DNA from: Planctomycetaceae bacterium
GTDB lineage: Bacteria > Planctomycetota > Planctomycetia > Pirellulales > Pirellulaceae
Assembly: GCA_002862205.1 (NCBI GenBank)
Contig: PKCN01000267.1
Location: 1 to 64,000 of the forward strand
Length of the DNA stretch: 64,000 bases
Reading direction: 5' to 3'
In this document: piece after piece, positions 51,474-59,339 of the stretch
Position numbering within the stretch: position 1 is the stretch's first letter
Layout of the letters: each line of letters begins with the position of its first letter
The notes under the pieces: generated by a model
Told to the model about the DNA's origin: nothing
Seen by the model: the letters and a program-made list of their open reading frames with translations, nothing else
The model's database searches: none
Translations under genes and position numbers: made by a program

Positions 51474-52424
51474 GTGAATTACGCTCGTCCGACCCCTGCT
51501 TTGGCGATCCATGACTTGCAAAAGTCGTATGGAGATTTGCATGCATTGAAAGGCGTGACCTTTGGCCTTCATCGAGGTGAGCGTCTGGCATTTTTGGGAC
51601 CCAACGGAGCTGGGAAGACGACGTTGATTCGGTGCCTTGCTGGTCTGACCAAGGCTGACCATGGCGAGATATTTTTATCGGGGAGACCTTTTAAAAGTCT
51701 GGAGTCCAGGCAGCAAATCGGTTTTGTCCCGCAAGAGATCGCTTTGTACGCCGATTTAACGACCCGTCAAAATCTGGAGGCGTTCGGTCGGTTTCATGGT
51801 TTGCGACGCCGCAAACTCCGCGAACGTCTCACATGGGCCCTGCAATGGACTGGATTGGAAGATCGTGCTGATGACTTGGTGGGCACGTTTTCCGGTGGTA
51901 TGCAGCGGCGTGTGAATCTTGCTTGCGGTGTCATGCACGAACCAGATATTTTGCTGCTCGATGAACCAACCGTAGGTGTTGATCCGCAGAGTCGGCAGCG
52001 GATCTTTACGATGTTGGACGAACTCAGTACCTCAGGGACCTCGATTCTGTTAACGACGCACCATCTTGATGAGGCGGAGGAGCGCAGTGATCGGATTGTG
52101 ATTCTTGATCAGGGAAAAGTTGTAGCGGATGGCTCGATTGATGAGCTGGTAGAGCAGTCTGTTGGTACCCAACGTCTTGTGCGTTTGCGAATCGATCGAC
52201 CGCTTTCGTCACCCATTCGTGAAGGAGTGGCTGCGGGTGCAGTTTCGTATGGAAATTCCGGTGAGGATGAAATTTCCACACGAATTGATGATGTTTCAAA
52301 CCATTTGCCGGGGCTGATTGAGCTCGTGCGCAGAAGGGGTTATGGAATTGCTGACGTCCAAGTTGAGTCGCCATCGCTCCATCATGTATTCCTCCATCTG
52401 ACGGGTTATGAATTGCGTGACTGA
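51474..52424 (+). CDS. ABC-2 type transporter ATP-binding protein
   Basis: [66 protein letters not shown]. Confidence 0.93.
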   Translation: MNYARPTPALAIHDLQKSYGDLHALKGVTFGLHRGERLAFLGPNGAGKTTLIRCLAGLTKADHGEIFLSGRPFKSLESRQQIGFVPQEIALYADLTTRQNLEAFGRFHGLRRRKLRERLTWALQWTGLEDRADDLVGTFSGGMQRRVNLACGVMHEPDILLLDEPTVGVDPQSRQRIFTMLDELSTSGTSILLTTHHLDEAEERSDRIVILDQGKVVADGSIDELVEQSVGTQRLVRLRIDRPLSSPIREGVAAGAVSYGNSGEDEISTRIDDVSNHLPGLIELVRRRGYGIADVQVESPSLHHVFLHLTGYELRD

Positions 52425-52451
52425 TACGCCGATGTTCAAAGAGATGCTCAT

Positions 52452-53645
52452 ATGATCTTGACTGTGCTTCAAATCAGCTTTCGCCGCTTGCTCCACAATC
52501 GAGTGGAGTTGCTGCTGACATTTCTGGTGCCCATTGCCTTTTTTAGCATTTTTGCTGTTATCTTTGGCGGCGGTTTGGGTCGGGGCACGACGCCAAGAAT
52601 CAAAGTTGTTGCAGTTGACGAAATGCAATCCGTGGTCAGTCGTCAAGTCATGTCAGCGCTGCGTGAACAGGAGAGCTTGCGTTTTGTTCGCGAGAATGAT
52701 GCAGATGCATTGCAGCGTGACGAGGCAATGGAATTGGTGCGTTCAGGGAGTGCGACCATGGCAATCGTTTTTCGAAATGATCACGATCAGTTGGCTGCGG
52801 AGTTGATGGCCGATGCATCTGATCAGGTTGCAGCACAGGTCGTCTCTGCTTTGGTCAATCGATCGATGATGTTGTCGGAAGCTGAGTACCAAGTCTCTCA
52901 GCTTACTGATAGTGACCAGAATGATACCGAGGATTCGGTGGATGCCGTTGCAACGGGAGTTCCAAAGGATGAGCCGTTTGGTATCGAAGCATCGCTTCAG
53001 CGTAAAGTCGAAGTCATTGATGTGATGGGTGAAGGGAAAGCCAACCCGGTCGTTAGCATGTACGCTTCGGGTATCGCTGTCATGTTTCTGCTGTTTGGGG
53101 CAACGGGTGGCGGTGGGGCATTACTCGAAGAGCGGGAGAATCAAACGCTTGACCGTTTGTTGTCAACACAGATGTCGATGGACCAACTATTGCTCGGTAA
53201 ATGGTTTTATATGAGTAGTATCGGAGTGCTGCAGGTTGGTGTCATGTTCTTGTGGGCTCAATTTGTTTTCAATGTGGATCTGTTGGGTCATTTGGATGGT
53301 TTCTTGATGATGACGGTGGTGACCGCATTGGCAGCCTCTGCTTTTGGCTTGTTTCTTGCCACTCTCTGCAAGTCACGAGGACAATTGAATGGGCTGTCCG
53401 TGATCCTGATCCTGACCATGAGTGCTCTTGGGGGATCCATGGTCCCCAGATATCTGATGAGTGATGAGTTGCAGCAATATGGGCTTTGGACTTTCAACGC
53501 ATGGGCTCTCGATGGGTACACCAAAGTGTTTTGGCGGGAATTGCCCGTGGATGCTCTTGCTCCACAGCTTGCGGTCCTGCTGACCAGTGGAGTCGTGTTT
53601 CTGCTTGCCGCCAGAGTCTTGGCTGTACGCTGGGAAACCAATTGA
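52452..53645 (+). CDS. ABC-2 type transporter permease
   Basis: RRLLHNRVELLLTFLVPIAFFSIFAVIFGG; GGALLEERENQTLDRLLSTQMSMDQLLLGKW; multiple C-terminal TMs. Confidence 0.9.
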   Translation: MILTVLQISFRRLLHNRVELLLTFLVPIAFFSIFAVIFGGGLGRGTTPRIKVVAVDEMQSVVSRQVMSALREQESLRFVRENDADALQRDEAMELVRSGSATMAIVFRNDHDQLAAELMADASDQVAAQVVSALVNRSMMLSEAEYQVSQLTDSDQNDTEDSVDAVATGVPKDEPFGIEASLQRKVEVIDVMGEGKANPVVSMYASGIAVMFLLFGATGGGGALLEERENQTLDRLLSTQMSMDQLLLGKWFYMSSIGVLQVGVMFLWAQFVFNVDLLGHLDGFLMMTVVTALAASAFGLFLATLCKSRGQLNGLSVILILTMSALGGSMVPRYLMSDELQQYGLWTFNAWALDGYTKVFWRELPVDALAPQLAVLLTSGVVFLLAARVLAVRWETN

Positions 53646-53851
53646 GGGATGCCGACCGCTGTCTGGTTTTCAGAGGCACAGGAACGCCGCTTCGGCTCAC
53701 CTGTGCGAGCTTGACTTTGCCGTTTGTACGCGGCTTTCCTGGGAATTCCGCTCTGGAAGCAATTTTGAAGGCTGCCGGTGATTGATTGGTAGGTTTCTGA
53801 TCCATTACCTTGAGCACTGGTTTTCTGACGAATGAACTAATACACCAGAGT

Positions 53852-54703
53852 ATGAAAATGGATTCTTGGCCAATTGGCGTCTTTGCTTCCGTGGATGCGG
53901 GGCTGGGGGTTGCCTGGGACGTGATCTCACAATTAAAAGTTCCCACAATCCAGTTGCATGCACCAAGTCCTGAAAAACGCAATCAGGAATCAGCCGAAGC
54001 TTTTCGAGCGCAATTGAGTGAGATGGGAGTTCGATGTAGCGCGGTCTTTGGTGGGTTCGAAGGCGAAAGTTATGCGGATATCCCCACCGTCGTACGAACG
54101 GTGGGATTGGTGCCTGCCGAGACGCGGCAAACGCGGCTGAATGAAATGTTGGAGATTTCAAATTTTGCCAGCTGGTTGGGCTGCGACACGGTTGCTCTGC
54201 ACTTGGGATTCATTCCTCACGATCCACAGGCAGAAGGGTACGCGGATATTGTTGATGTGACCCAGCAGCTCTGTGACCATTGTGCGGGCCATGGTCAGTT
54301 CCTGCATTTGGAAACCGGTCAGGAAACTGCGGAGGGTCTGCTTGAATTTATCAAACAGGTCGATCGCAATAATTTGAAAATCAATTTTGACCCCGCCAAT
54401 ATGATTCTTTATGGAACCGGCGAGCCGATTGAAGCTTTGCGTGCGGTCGGTGAACACGTCCGAAGCATCCACTGCAAAGACGGCACATGGAGCGACAAGC
54501 CCGGAGAGACTTGGGGTGCCGAAGTGCCACTGGGTAAAGGTGATGTTGGTATGGAAAACTATCTGCGTACGCTGAAAGAAATTGGATACGATGGGCCGCT
54601 GACGATTGAGCGGGAGATTCCGCAGGATCCAGAAAGGCAATTGGCTGAAATTGGGCAGGCGATCGAATTGCTGACCAAGCTTCGGGCAGAGGTCTTGGGT
54701 TGA
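53852..54703 (+). CDS. Sugar phosphate isomerase/epimerase (TIM-barrel, AP endonuclease 2 fold)
   Basis: GCDTVALHLGFIPHD, FLHLETGQETAEGLLEFI, NLKINFDPANMILYGTGEPIEALRAVGEHVRSIHCKDGTW, GPLTIEREI. Confidence 0.9.
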   Translation: MKMDSWPIGVFASVDAGLGVAWDVISQLKVPTIQLHAPSPEKRNQESAEAFRAQLSEMGVRCSAVFGGFEGESYADIPTVVRTVGLVPAETRQTRLNEMLEISNFASWLGCDTVALHLGFIPHDPQAEGYADIVDVTQQLCDHCAGHGQFLHLETGQETAEGLLEFIKQVDRNNLKINFDPANMILYGTGEPIEALRAVGEHVRSIHCKDGTWSDKPGETWGAEVPLGKGDVGMENYLRTLKEIGYDGPLTIEREIPQDPERQLAEIGQAIELLTKLRAEVLG

Positions 54704-55015
54704 AGCACTACGTCTTTGAAGCACTGCGTCTTTGAAGCACTGCGTCTTTGAAGCACTGCGTGATTCATTGAGACACGCCATGTCGCAATCACTGGTTGTG
54801 ACTCGCGTGATACCCCGAGCGATCAGCTTGTCAAGAAATGCTGTCGTGATCTCTGTTCCTTTGGCAAGAATTTTGATGTTCATTTTGCCGATTTCGTTCA
54901 TCAACGCATGCAGGATCTTGCCACGGGTAAATGATGGATCGTCAGGGAAGTGAATTTTGCCTTGAGGGCCTTTCGTATCTTGTGGGGCAGTACCATGAAT
55001 CACAGGTTCAGACAT
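54158..55015 (-). CDS. Uncertain minus-strand ORF; N-terminal about 85 aa look like a genuine small protein, remainder runs through a tandem repeat and antisense to the TIM-barrel gene
   Basis: MSEPVIHGTAPQDTKGPQGKIHFPDDPSFTRGKILHALMNEIGKMNIKILAKGTEITTAFLDKLIARGITRVT; no stop before the convergent gene. Confidence 0.4.
   Translation of the reverse strand: MSEPVIHGTAPQDTKGPQGKIHFPDDPSFTRGKILHALMNEIGKMNIKILAKGTEITTAFLDKLIARGITRVTTSDCDMACLNESRSASKTQCFKDAVLQRRSASTQDLCPKLGQQFDRLPNFSQLPFWILRNLPLNRQRPIVSNFFQRTQIVFHTNITFTQWHFGTPSLSGLVAPCAVFAVDASDVFTDRTQSFNRLAGSIKNHIGGVKIDFQIIAIDLFDKFKQTLRSFLTGFQMQELTMARTMVTELLGHINNIRVPFCLWIVRNESQVQSNRVAAQPAGKI
54701..54764. repeat. 16-bp tandem repeat TGAAGCACTGCGTCTT x 4 beginning at the stop codon of the TIM-barrel gene
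   Basis: TGAAGCACTACGTCTT / TGAAGCACTGCGTCTT / TGAAGCACTGCGTCTT / TGAAGCACTGCGTGAT. Confidence 0.95.
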
Positions 55016-55134
55016 GCAACGCCACTTGCTATGTCTGGTCATCGGCAAATTCAGTTGCTTGGATCGAGCCAAGTTTTGATCAATGAAGCGGGTTCGTTGA
55101 GCATGACATTCCCATGGCAAGTGATCGTCTGAGG

Positions 55135-56940
55135 TCAGGACTTTTCTGTACCTGGCAGCCCAGTAGGGATGCGAAGGGTAAAACTTGCCCCCCCACCAGC
55201 GATTGCTTCGTAGGTCAGGGTGCCTCCGTGGGCATTTGCTGTCTGCTTGGCGAGCGCCAGCCCAAGTCCAACCCCTGCAGCGGTCTCAGCTGCCTGCTCT
55301 GCAGATTTACTGAATGGTTGAAAGATTTTGTGCTGCATCGATTCGGGCACACCAGGGCCATGATCTGATACCGTGATCACGACTTTGTCGTCGTCCACTA
55401 TTTTTGCGATCAAGTCCACTCTTGAATCACTTCCTGACTTGGCATACTTCGCCGCATTGTCGATCAGATTGAAGATGACCTGTTCCATTGCAGGGGGATC
55501 TGTATTCCACTGTCCGTCGGTTGGGGAACTGATTTCAAGTGTCATTCCGGATTGATTCAACCGCTCTATCAGCCGTGGCGAAATACGATCAATCCAGTCA
55601 CACAGTGTGATTACTTCCGTTGCAGGAATGGTGGAAGTTCGTTCCAGTTTGGAATACCGCAGCACATTGTCAATCAAATGTGTGAGGCGATCTGATTCCT
55701 GTCGCAGGGTTTCCAGGTACTCCTTGCGGTCCGCCGGATCACTGACCATGTCGCGAGAAAGCAGGTCTGTGTAAAGTCGAAACGTGGTCAGAGGGGTTCG
55801 TAATTCGTGGGTTACTGCGGAAACAAACGTTGCTCGACGCTCACTCAATGCGATCAGCTTTTGCAGGAATATGGCCGCAATTGCGGCGGCCGCGAGCAGC
55901 GTAAACCATGCTATCAGCAGAGCGTTGTGGGTAGGCGACCAGTTGTAGGGAGCAGGCTCTGGTTTGGGTGCAACCAGTCGAGCTGGTAAAGCCGCCAAGG
56001 TGATTGCGGGATCCAGGTTATCGTCGCCTCTGACAGGCAGGAAGTCTGCCCTCGGCAGCAGGTCATTGATGCTCGATGCCATTGAGGATTTGAGTTGCAT
56101 CCAGTCAACCCACACTCCTTCGAGGCCATCGGCATCTCCTCGCTTCGGTCGGACGACAAATAATTGATCGTTTACCCAGATGGTCATAAGACGTTTGCCT
56201 GAGGAACCCCATTGTTCTGTCAGGGATTGGATCCCATCCGCACCAGGATTGCTATCCGCATTTTCTTTGCGGCGTGCCGTCTGTTCTGGATAGTTGAAAG
56301 CCATTTGCTGTTGGACTGCCATGTTTCGGTTCAGCAATTCCAAGTCACCGTTGGGTAATTGCGAATCGAACTGGGATTGTGAGTCCACTGTCTCTTGCCG
56401 GTTGTATTGGAGGTTGCTGGCATACACATCCACTTCGTTGGTATAGCTGCTTTGGGGCAGATTTGCTTCGACAACAACATCCACGTGTGGCAGCACTTGA
56501 TTCGCTGCATTGATGAGCGCACTTGCGGATACAACGTCAGTCAGTGCGACCAATCGTTCCGATTCTCTGGGGTTGCTCTTGTTTGTGGAGGAAACAAATT
56601 CGGGCCGGGGTCGGTCTTTTGTTCCATCTACAACTTGTACAATTGTGAAATGGTCTTTGACAAAAGGTTGATTGGAAGCGTCAATCGTTTGATTGTCAGG
56701 TGGATCAAGTAGTGTTGCAATGAACGGTCCCAAACGAGAGTCGAGTCGCCACAAGGCGACGACCGTATCTTGCTGAAGTCTTTCGCGTTGTTGGCTCTCT
56801 GTTCGTTCGCGACCTAGTCGCAGGGCGTGTTCAGAAAGACTGATGAGACCGATGGTGATGCAGGCCAGTATCAGGGCGAACAGGCACCAGATGGCGTTGG
56901 GACGCGATAATTTACGACTAGCGATGTGTTTGATCGTCAT
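55135..56940 (-). CDS. Membrane sensor histidine kinase
   Basis: H-box FVSAVTHELRTPLTTFRLY, NLIDNAAKYAKSGSDSRV, VSDHGPGVPE, GVGLGLALAKQTANAHGG; two TMs flanking a periplasmic region. Confidence 0.94.
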   Translation of the reverse strand: MTIKHIASRKLSRPNAIWCLFALILACITIGLISLSEHALRLGRERTESQQRERLQQDTVVALWRLDSRLGPFIATLLDPPDNQTIDASNQPFVKDHFTIVQVVDGTKDRPRPEFVSSTNKSNPRESERLVALTDVVSASALINAANQVLPHVDVVVEANLPQSSYTNEVDVYASNLQYNRQETVDSQSQFDSQLPNGDLELLNRNMAVQQQMAFNYPEQTARRKENADSNPGADGIQSLTEQWGSSGKRLMTIWVNDQLFVVRPKRGDADGLEGVWVDWMQLKSSMASSINDLLPRADFLPVRGDDNLDPAITLAALPARLVAPKPEPAPYNWSPTHNALLIAWFTLLAAAAIAAIFLQKLIALSERRATFVSAVTHELRTPLTTFRLYTDLLSRDMVSDPADRKEYLETLRQESDRLTHLIDNVLRYSKLERTSTIPATEVITLCDWIDRISPRLIERLNQSGMTLEISSPTDGQWNTDPPAMEQVIFNLIDNAAKYAKSGSDSRVDLIAKIVDDDKVVITVSDHGPGVPESMQHKIFQPFSKSAEQAAETAAGVGLGLALAKQTANAHGGTLTYEAIAGGGASFTLRIPTGLPGTEKS

Positions 56941-57647
56941 GAGGTTTCGACCAATTCGGAATCAATCATATAGCCCTTGCCGCGAATGGTTTTGATGGCT
57001 TCATTGGCGCCGCACACATGCGCGAGCTTTTCTCTTAATCTCGCTATGTGCATGTCGACCGTTCGTGTCGTAACACCCTTTGCGTCAATTTGCCAGACAC
57101 CTTGCAGTAATTCGTTTCGGCCAATCGCTCTGCCCGGGTTCCTGCTGAGGTAATCGAGTAGTGAGCATTCCCGTTCCGAAAGAACCTGCGTCAAGCCTGT
57201 GGCAGATTTGATTTCACGGCTGTTCCAGTTGATCTCTCCATGGGGCAGCGAGAGTGAAGGAGTTTGTGCTGAACGTGTGGGAGAGCGACGAAGCACAGCT
57301 TCTACACGCGCAAGAAGTTCGTCGACACTGAATGGTTTGACCACATAATCATCAGCCCCCAGGCGGAGCCCTTTGATGCGATCCTGTTCCTCTCCTTTGG
57401 CGGTCAGTATGATCACAGGAAGTGTTGGTTTCTGCTTGCGTATTTCACACAGTACATCAAGACCATGTCCGCCGGGTAAAACCAAATCGAGTAGTACCAG
57501 GTCACACGGCTTGCCGATTGCTTTCTCAATTCCAATTTCAGCTCGATCTGCTTGCCAGACAACGTGCCCCGTAGCCTTGAGTGAATCAACGATCCCGCGT
57601 CGGATGGCGGGGTCGTCTTCGATTGTAAGAATGCAGGGGGCTGGCAT
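56937..57647 (-). CDS. OmpR-family response regulator
   Basis: ILTIEDDPAIRRGIVDSL, DLVLLDLVLPGG, GADDYVVKPFSVDELLARVEAVLRR; C-terminal wHTH; ATGA overlap with the kinase gene. Confidence 0.95.
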   Translation of the reverse strand: MPAPCILTIEDDPAIRRGIVDSLKATGHVVWQADRAEIGIEKAIGKPCDLVLLDLVLPGGHGLDVLCEIRKQKPTLPVIILTAKGEEQDRIKGLRLGADDYVVKPFSVDELLARVEAVLRRSPTRSAQTPSLSLPHGEINWNSREIKSATGLTQVLSERECSLLDYLSRNPGRAIGRNELLQGVWQIDAKGVTTRTVDMHIARLREKLAHVCGANEAIKTIRGKGYMIDSELVETS

Positions 57648-57688
57648 ATTGGTTACCGCTAGAAGGAAAGTCTCAGGTATATCTTTTT

Positions 57689-58993
57689 CTATTTGGTTGA
57701 TGTATTCAAGGCTTCTGTTCCTGAAATATTGCTTGTCTCTGCGTTGTGTCGACCTCTGTTTTCCAAGGCGATGTAACGATCGTCTGGCGATAAACCCAAC
57801 CACGGGTCGTCGAGGGGCATTAAGAATAGTTCTTCGTAGATCCGATGGGTCAGAAACTCGTCGTCTCCTGTTTCCAGATTCTGCGTGTACCAGTCATCCA
57901 ATTTAGGCTGCAGTCCGTATAGGTTAAAGAAAGAGTCCTGCTCGACCCGTGGTGCTGATGCGTCAACCATCCGGAGCACGGGCAATTCCGCAGCCATCTT
58001 CAAGGGGGCAAGTCTCATCGCCGCCGATGCATTTGATGACTTCTTGTCCAGTCGGGATCTGGTCAGCACGCCAGATGTCAATTTCAAGCTTTCAGCCGCG
58101 AGCTTCCATTTTGGATCAAGTGGGTTCAGATCAATCACCATTTGATTGTCGCGAATCGTGAGTTCGCTTTTTTGGCGTCTTCGCTGTGCCCGCTCACGAT
58201 GCCAAATTTGTATTTTGCGTTTGCGTTCCGATTCGGACAGTAACTGGACCTCATGGTGCAGATTGAGTACGGAGTGTGTCCAGCGAATGAATGCGTCGGG
58301 CGTGACTAAACCAGGTAACGCATCAATCACGCGGCCGTCCTTGTTGAGGACAAAGTGCACGCTGTTCCCAATGATCGGCTGACGCAGTTTTCGTCCATTG
58401 CCAAAATCAATCGTGGCAATGGGGACATCGCGTACGGGTTGCCAGTGCAAAATGAATCGCTGTCGCAGTAAGCTGGCGATTTCCGGATTGGTGTAAAGAA
58501 CTTGCCTGAAGAAGCGACTGTTAGCACAGCTCAGCTCTTCATCAAGATTTCCCAGCATTCGGAGACTCAGAATTGGCCGATCAAGTTCATTCGATCTGGC
58601 TTTTGCTGCAACCAGTGATTTGTACCAGTAGAGCCGGCATGCGATTGCTTGTTTTTGGCCCGCAATGATATCCAGTTGCTGGTCAATCAGTTCCAATTGA
58701 CGTGAGTCAGTACCGTTCTCAGCTTGGATTTTTCGTGCTACGACGGCGGCATTCAAACCCTGCGGACCAAAGTATCTGAGTTGATTGGTCACCTGAGAAA
58801 GTTCTTTGAGTTGCTTTCGCGAGAGGTTTTGATTTGCAGTGATTGACAACATGCGTGCTGCCAGACGCTCAGCTTTCTGTGCTTCAAAGTCCCCGGAATT
58901 GATTCCGTAGGTTCCAAAGGCAGGCGCCGTAGCGTCCCCGATAAGGAACGCAGGAAGCATGATTAATGACCACAGCCAGGTTTGCTTTTTCAT
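57689..58993 (-). CDS. Secreted hypothetical protein with a thioredoxin-like region
   Basis: Signal peptide MKKQTWLWSLIMLPAFLIGDATA; LRQRFILHWQPVRDVPIATIDFGNG...GNSVHFVLNKDGRVIDALPGLVTPDAFIRW resembles a CxxC-less thioredoxin fold. Confidence 0.65.
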   Translation of the reverse strand: MKKQTWLWSLIMLPAFLIGDATAPAFGTYGINSGDFEAQKAERLAARMLSITANQNLSRKQLKELSQVTNQLRYFGPQGLNAAVVARKIQAENGTDSRQLELIDQQLDIIAGQKQAIACRLYWYKSLVAAKARSNELDRPILSLRMLGNLDEELSCANSRFFRQVLYTNPEIASLLRQRFILHWQPVRDVPIATIDFGNGRKLRQPIIGNSVHFVLNKDGRVIDALPGLVTPDAFIRWTHSVLNLHHEVQLLSESERKRKIQIWHRERAQRRRQKSELTIRDNQMVIDLNPLDPKWKLAAESLKLTSGVLTRSRLDKKSSNASAAMRLAPLKMAAELPVLRMVDASAPRVEQDSFFNLYGLQPKLDDWYTQNLETGDDEFLTHRIYEELFLMPLDDPWLGLSPDDRYIALENRGRHNAETSNISGTEALNTSTK

Positions 58994-59275
58994 TGATGAC
59001 TCCCTGTTTCATGCGTGAAATGTGGGTGATCTGTGCCACCTCCATGAAAGTTTAGGTGTCATCGCATGGTTGTGCGGTAACGGCTTTGTAACGTGCTGCT
59101 GGTGCTTCGTGTCAGAGGAAATAGCAGTATCGCAGATCGGCTGATACACCTGACGTGGGATGCCTGCATGAAAGCGGCGGCAACGAGATTCAGAGTGAAT
59201 CTTCATTTGCCTTTGGATCAGTCCGTGGATTGGATTACCCGCATGCCACAAGCAACACCGACTATTGACCCATCT

Positions 59276-59316
59276 CCCCAAGACGTGCAGTTTTATCCCC
59301 AAGACGTGCGGTTTTT
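59276..59316. repeat. 21-bp tandem duplication
   Basis: CCCCAAGACGTGCAGTTTTAT / CCCCAAGACGTGCGGTTTTT. Confidence 0.9.
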
Positions 59317-59339
59317 GCAGTCGGACACGTTTGGGTGGA

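Noticed and set aside
51454-51480. TTGACA -35-like box before the ABC-2 ATPase gene
   Set aside because: A -10 at proper spacing would fall inside the predicted start region; not convincing.
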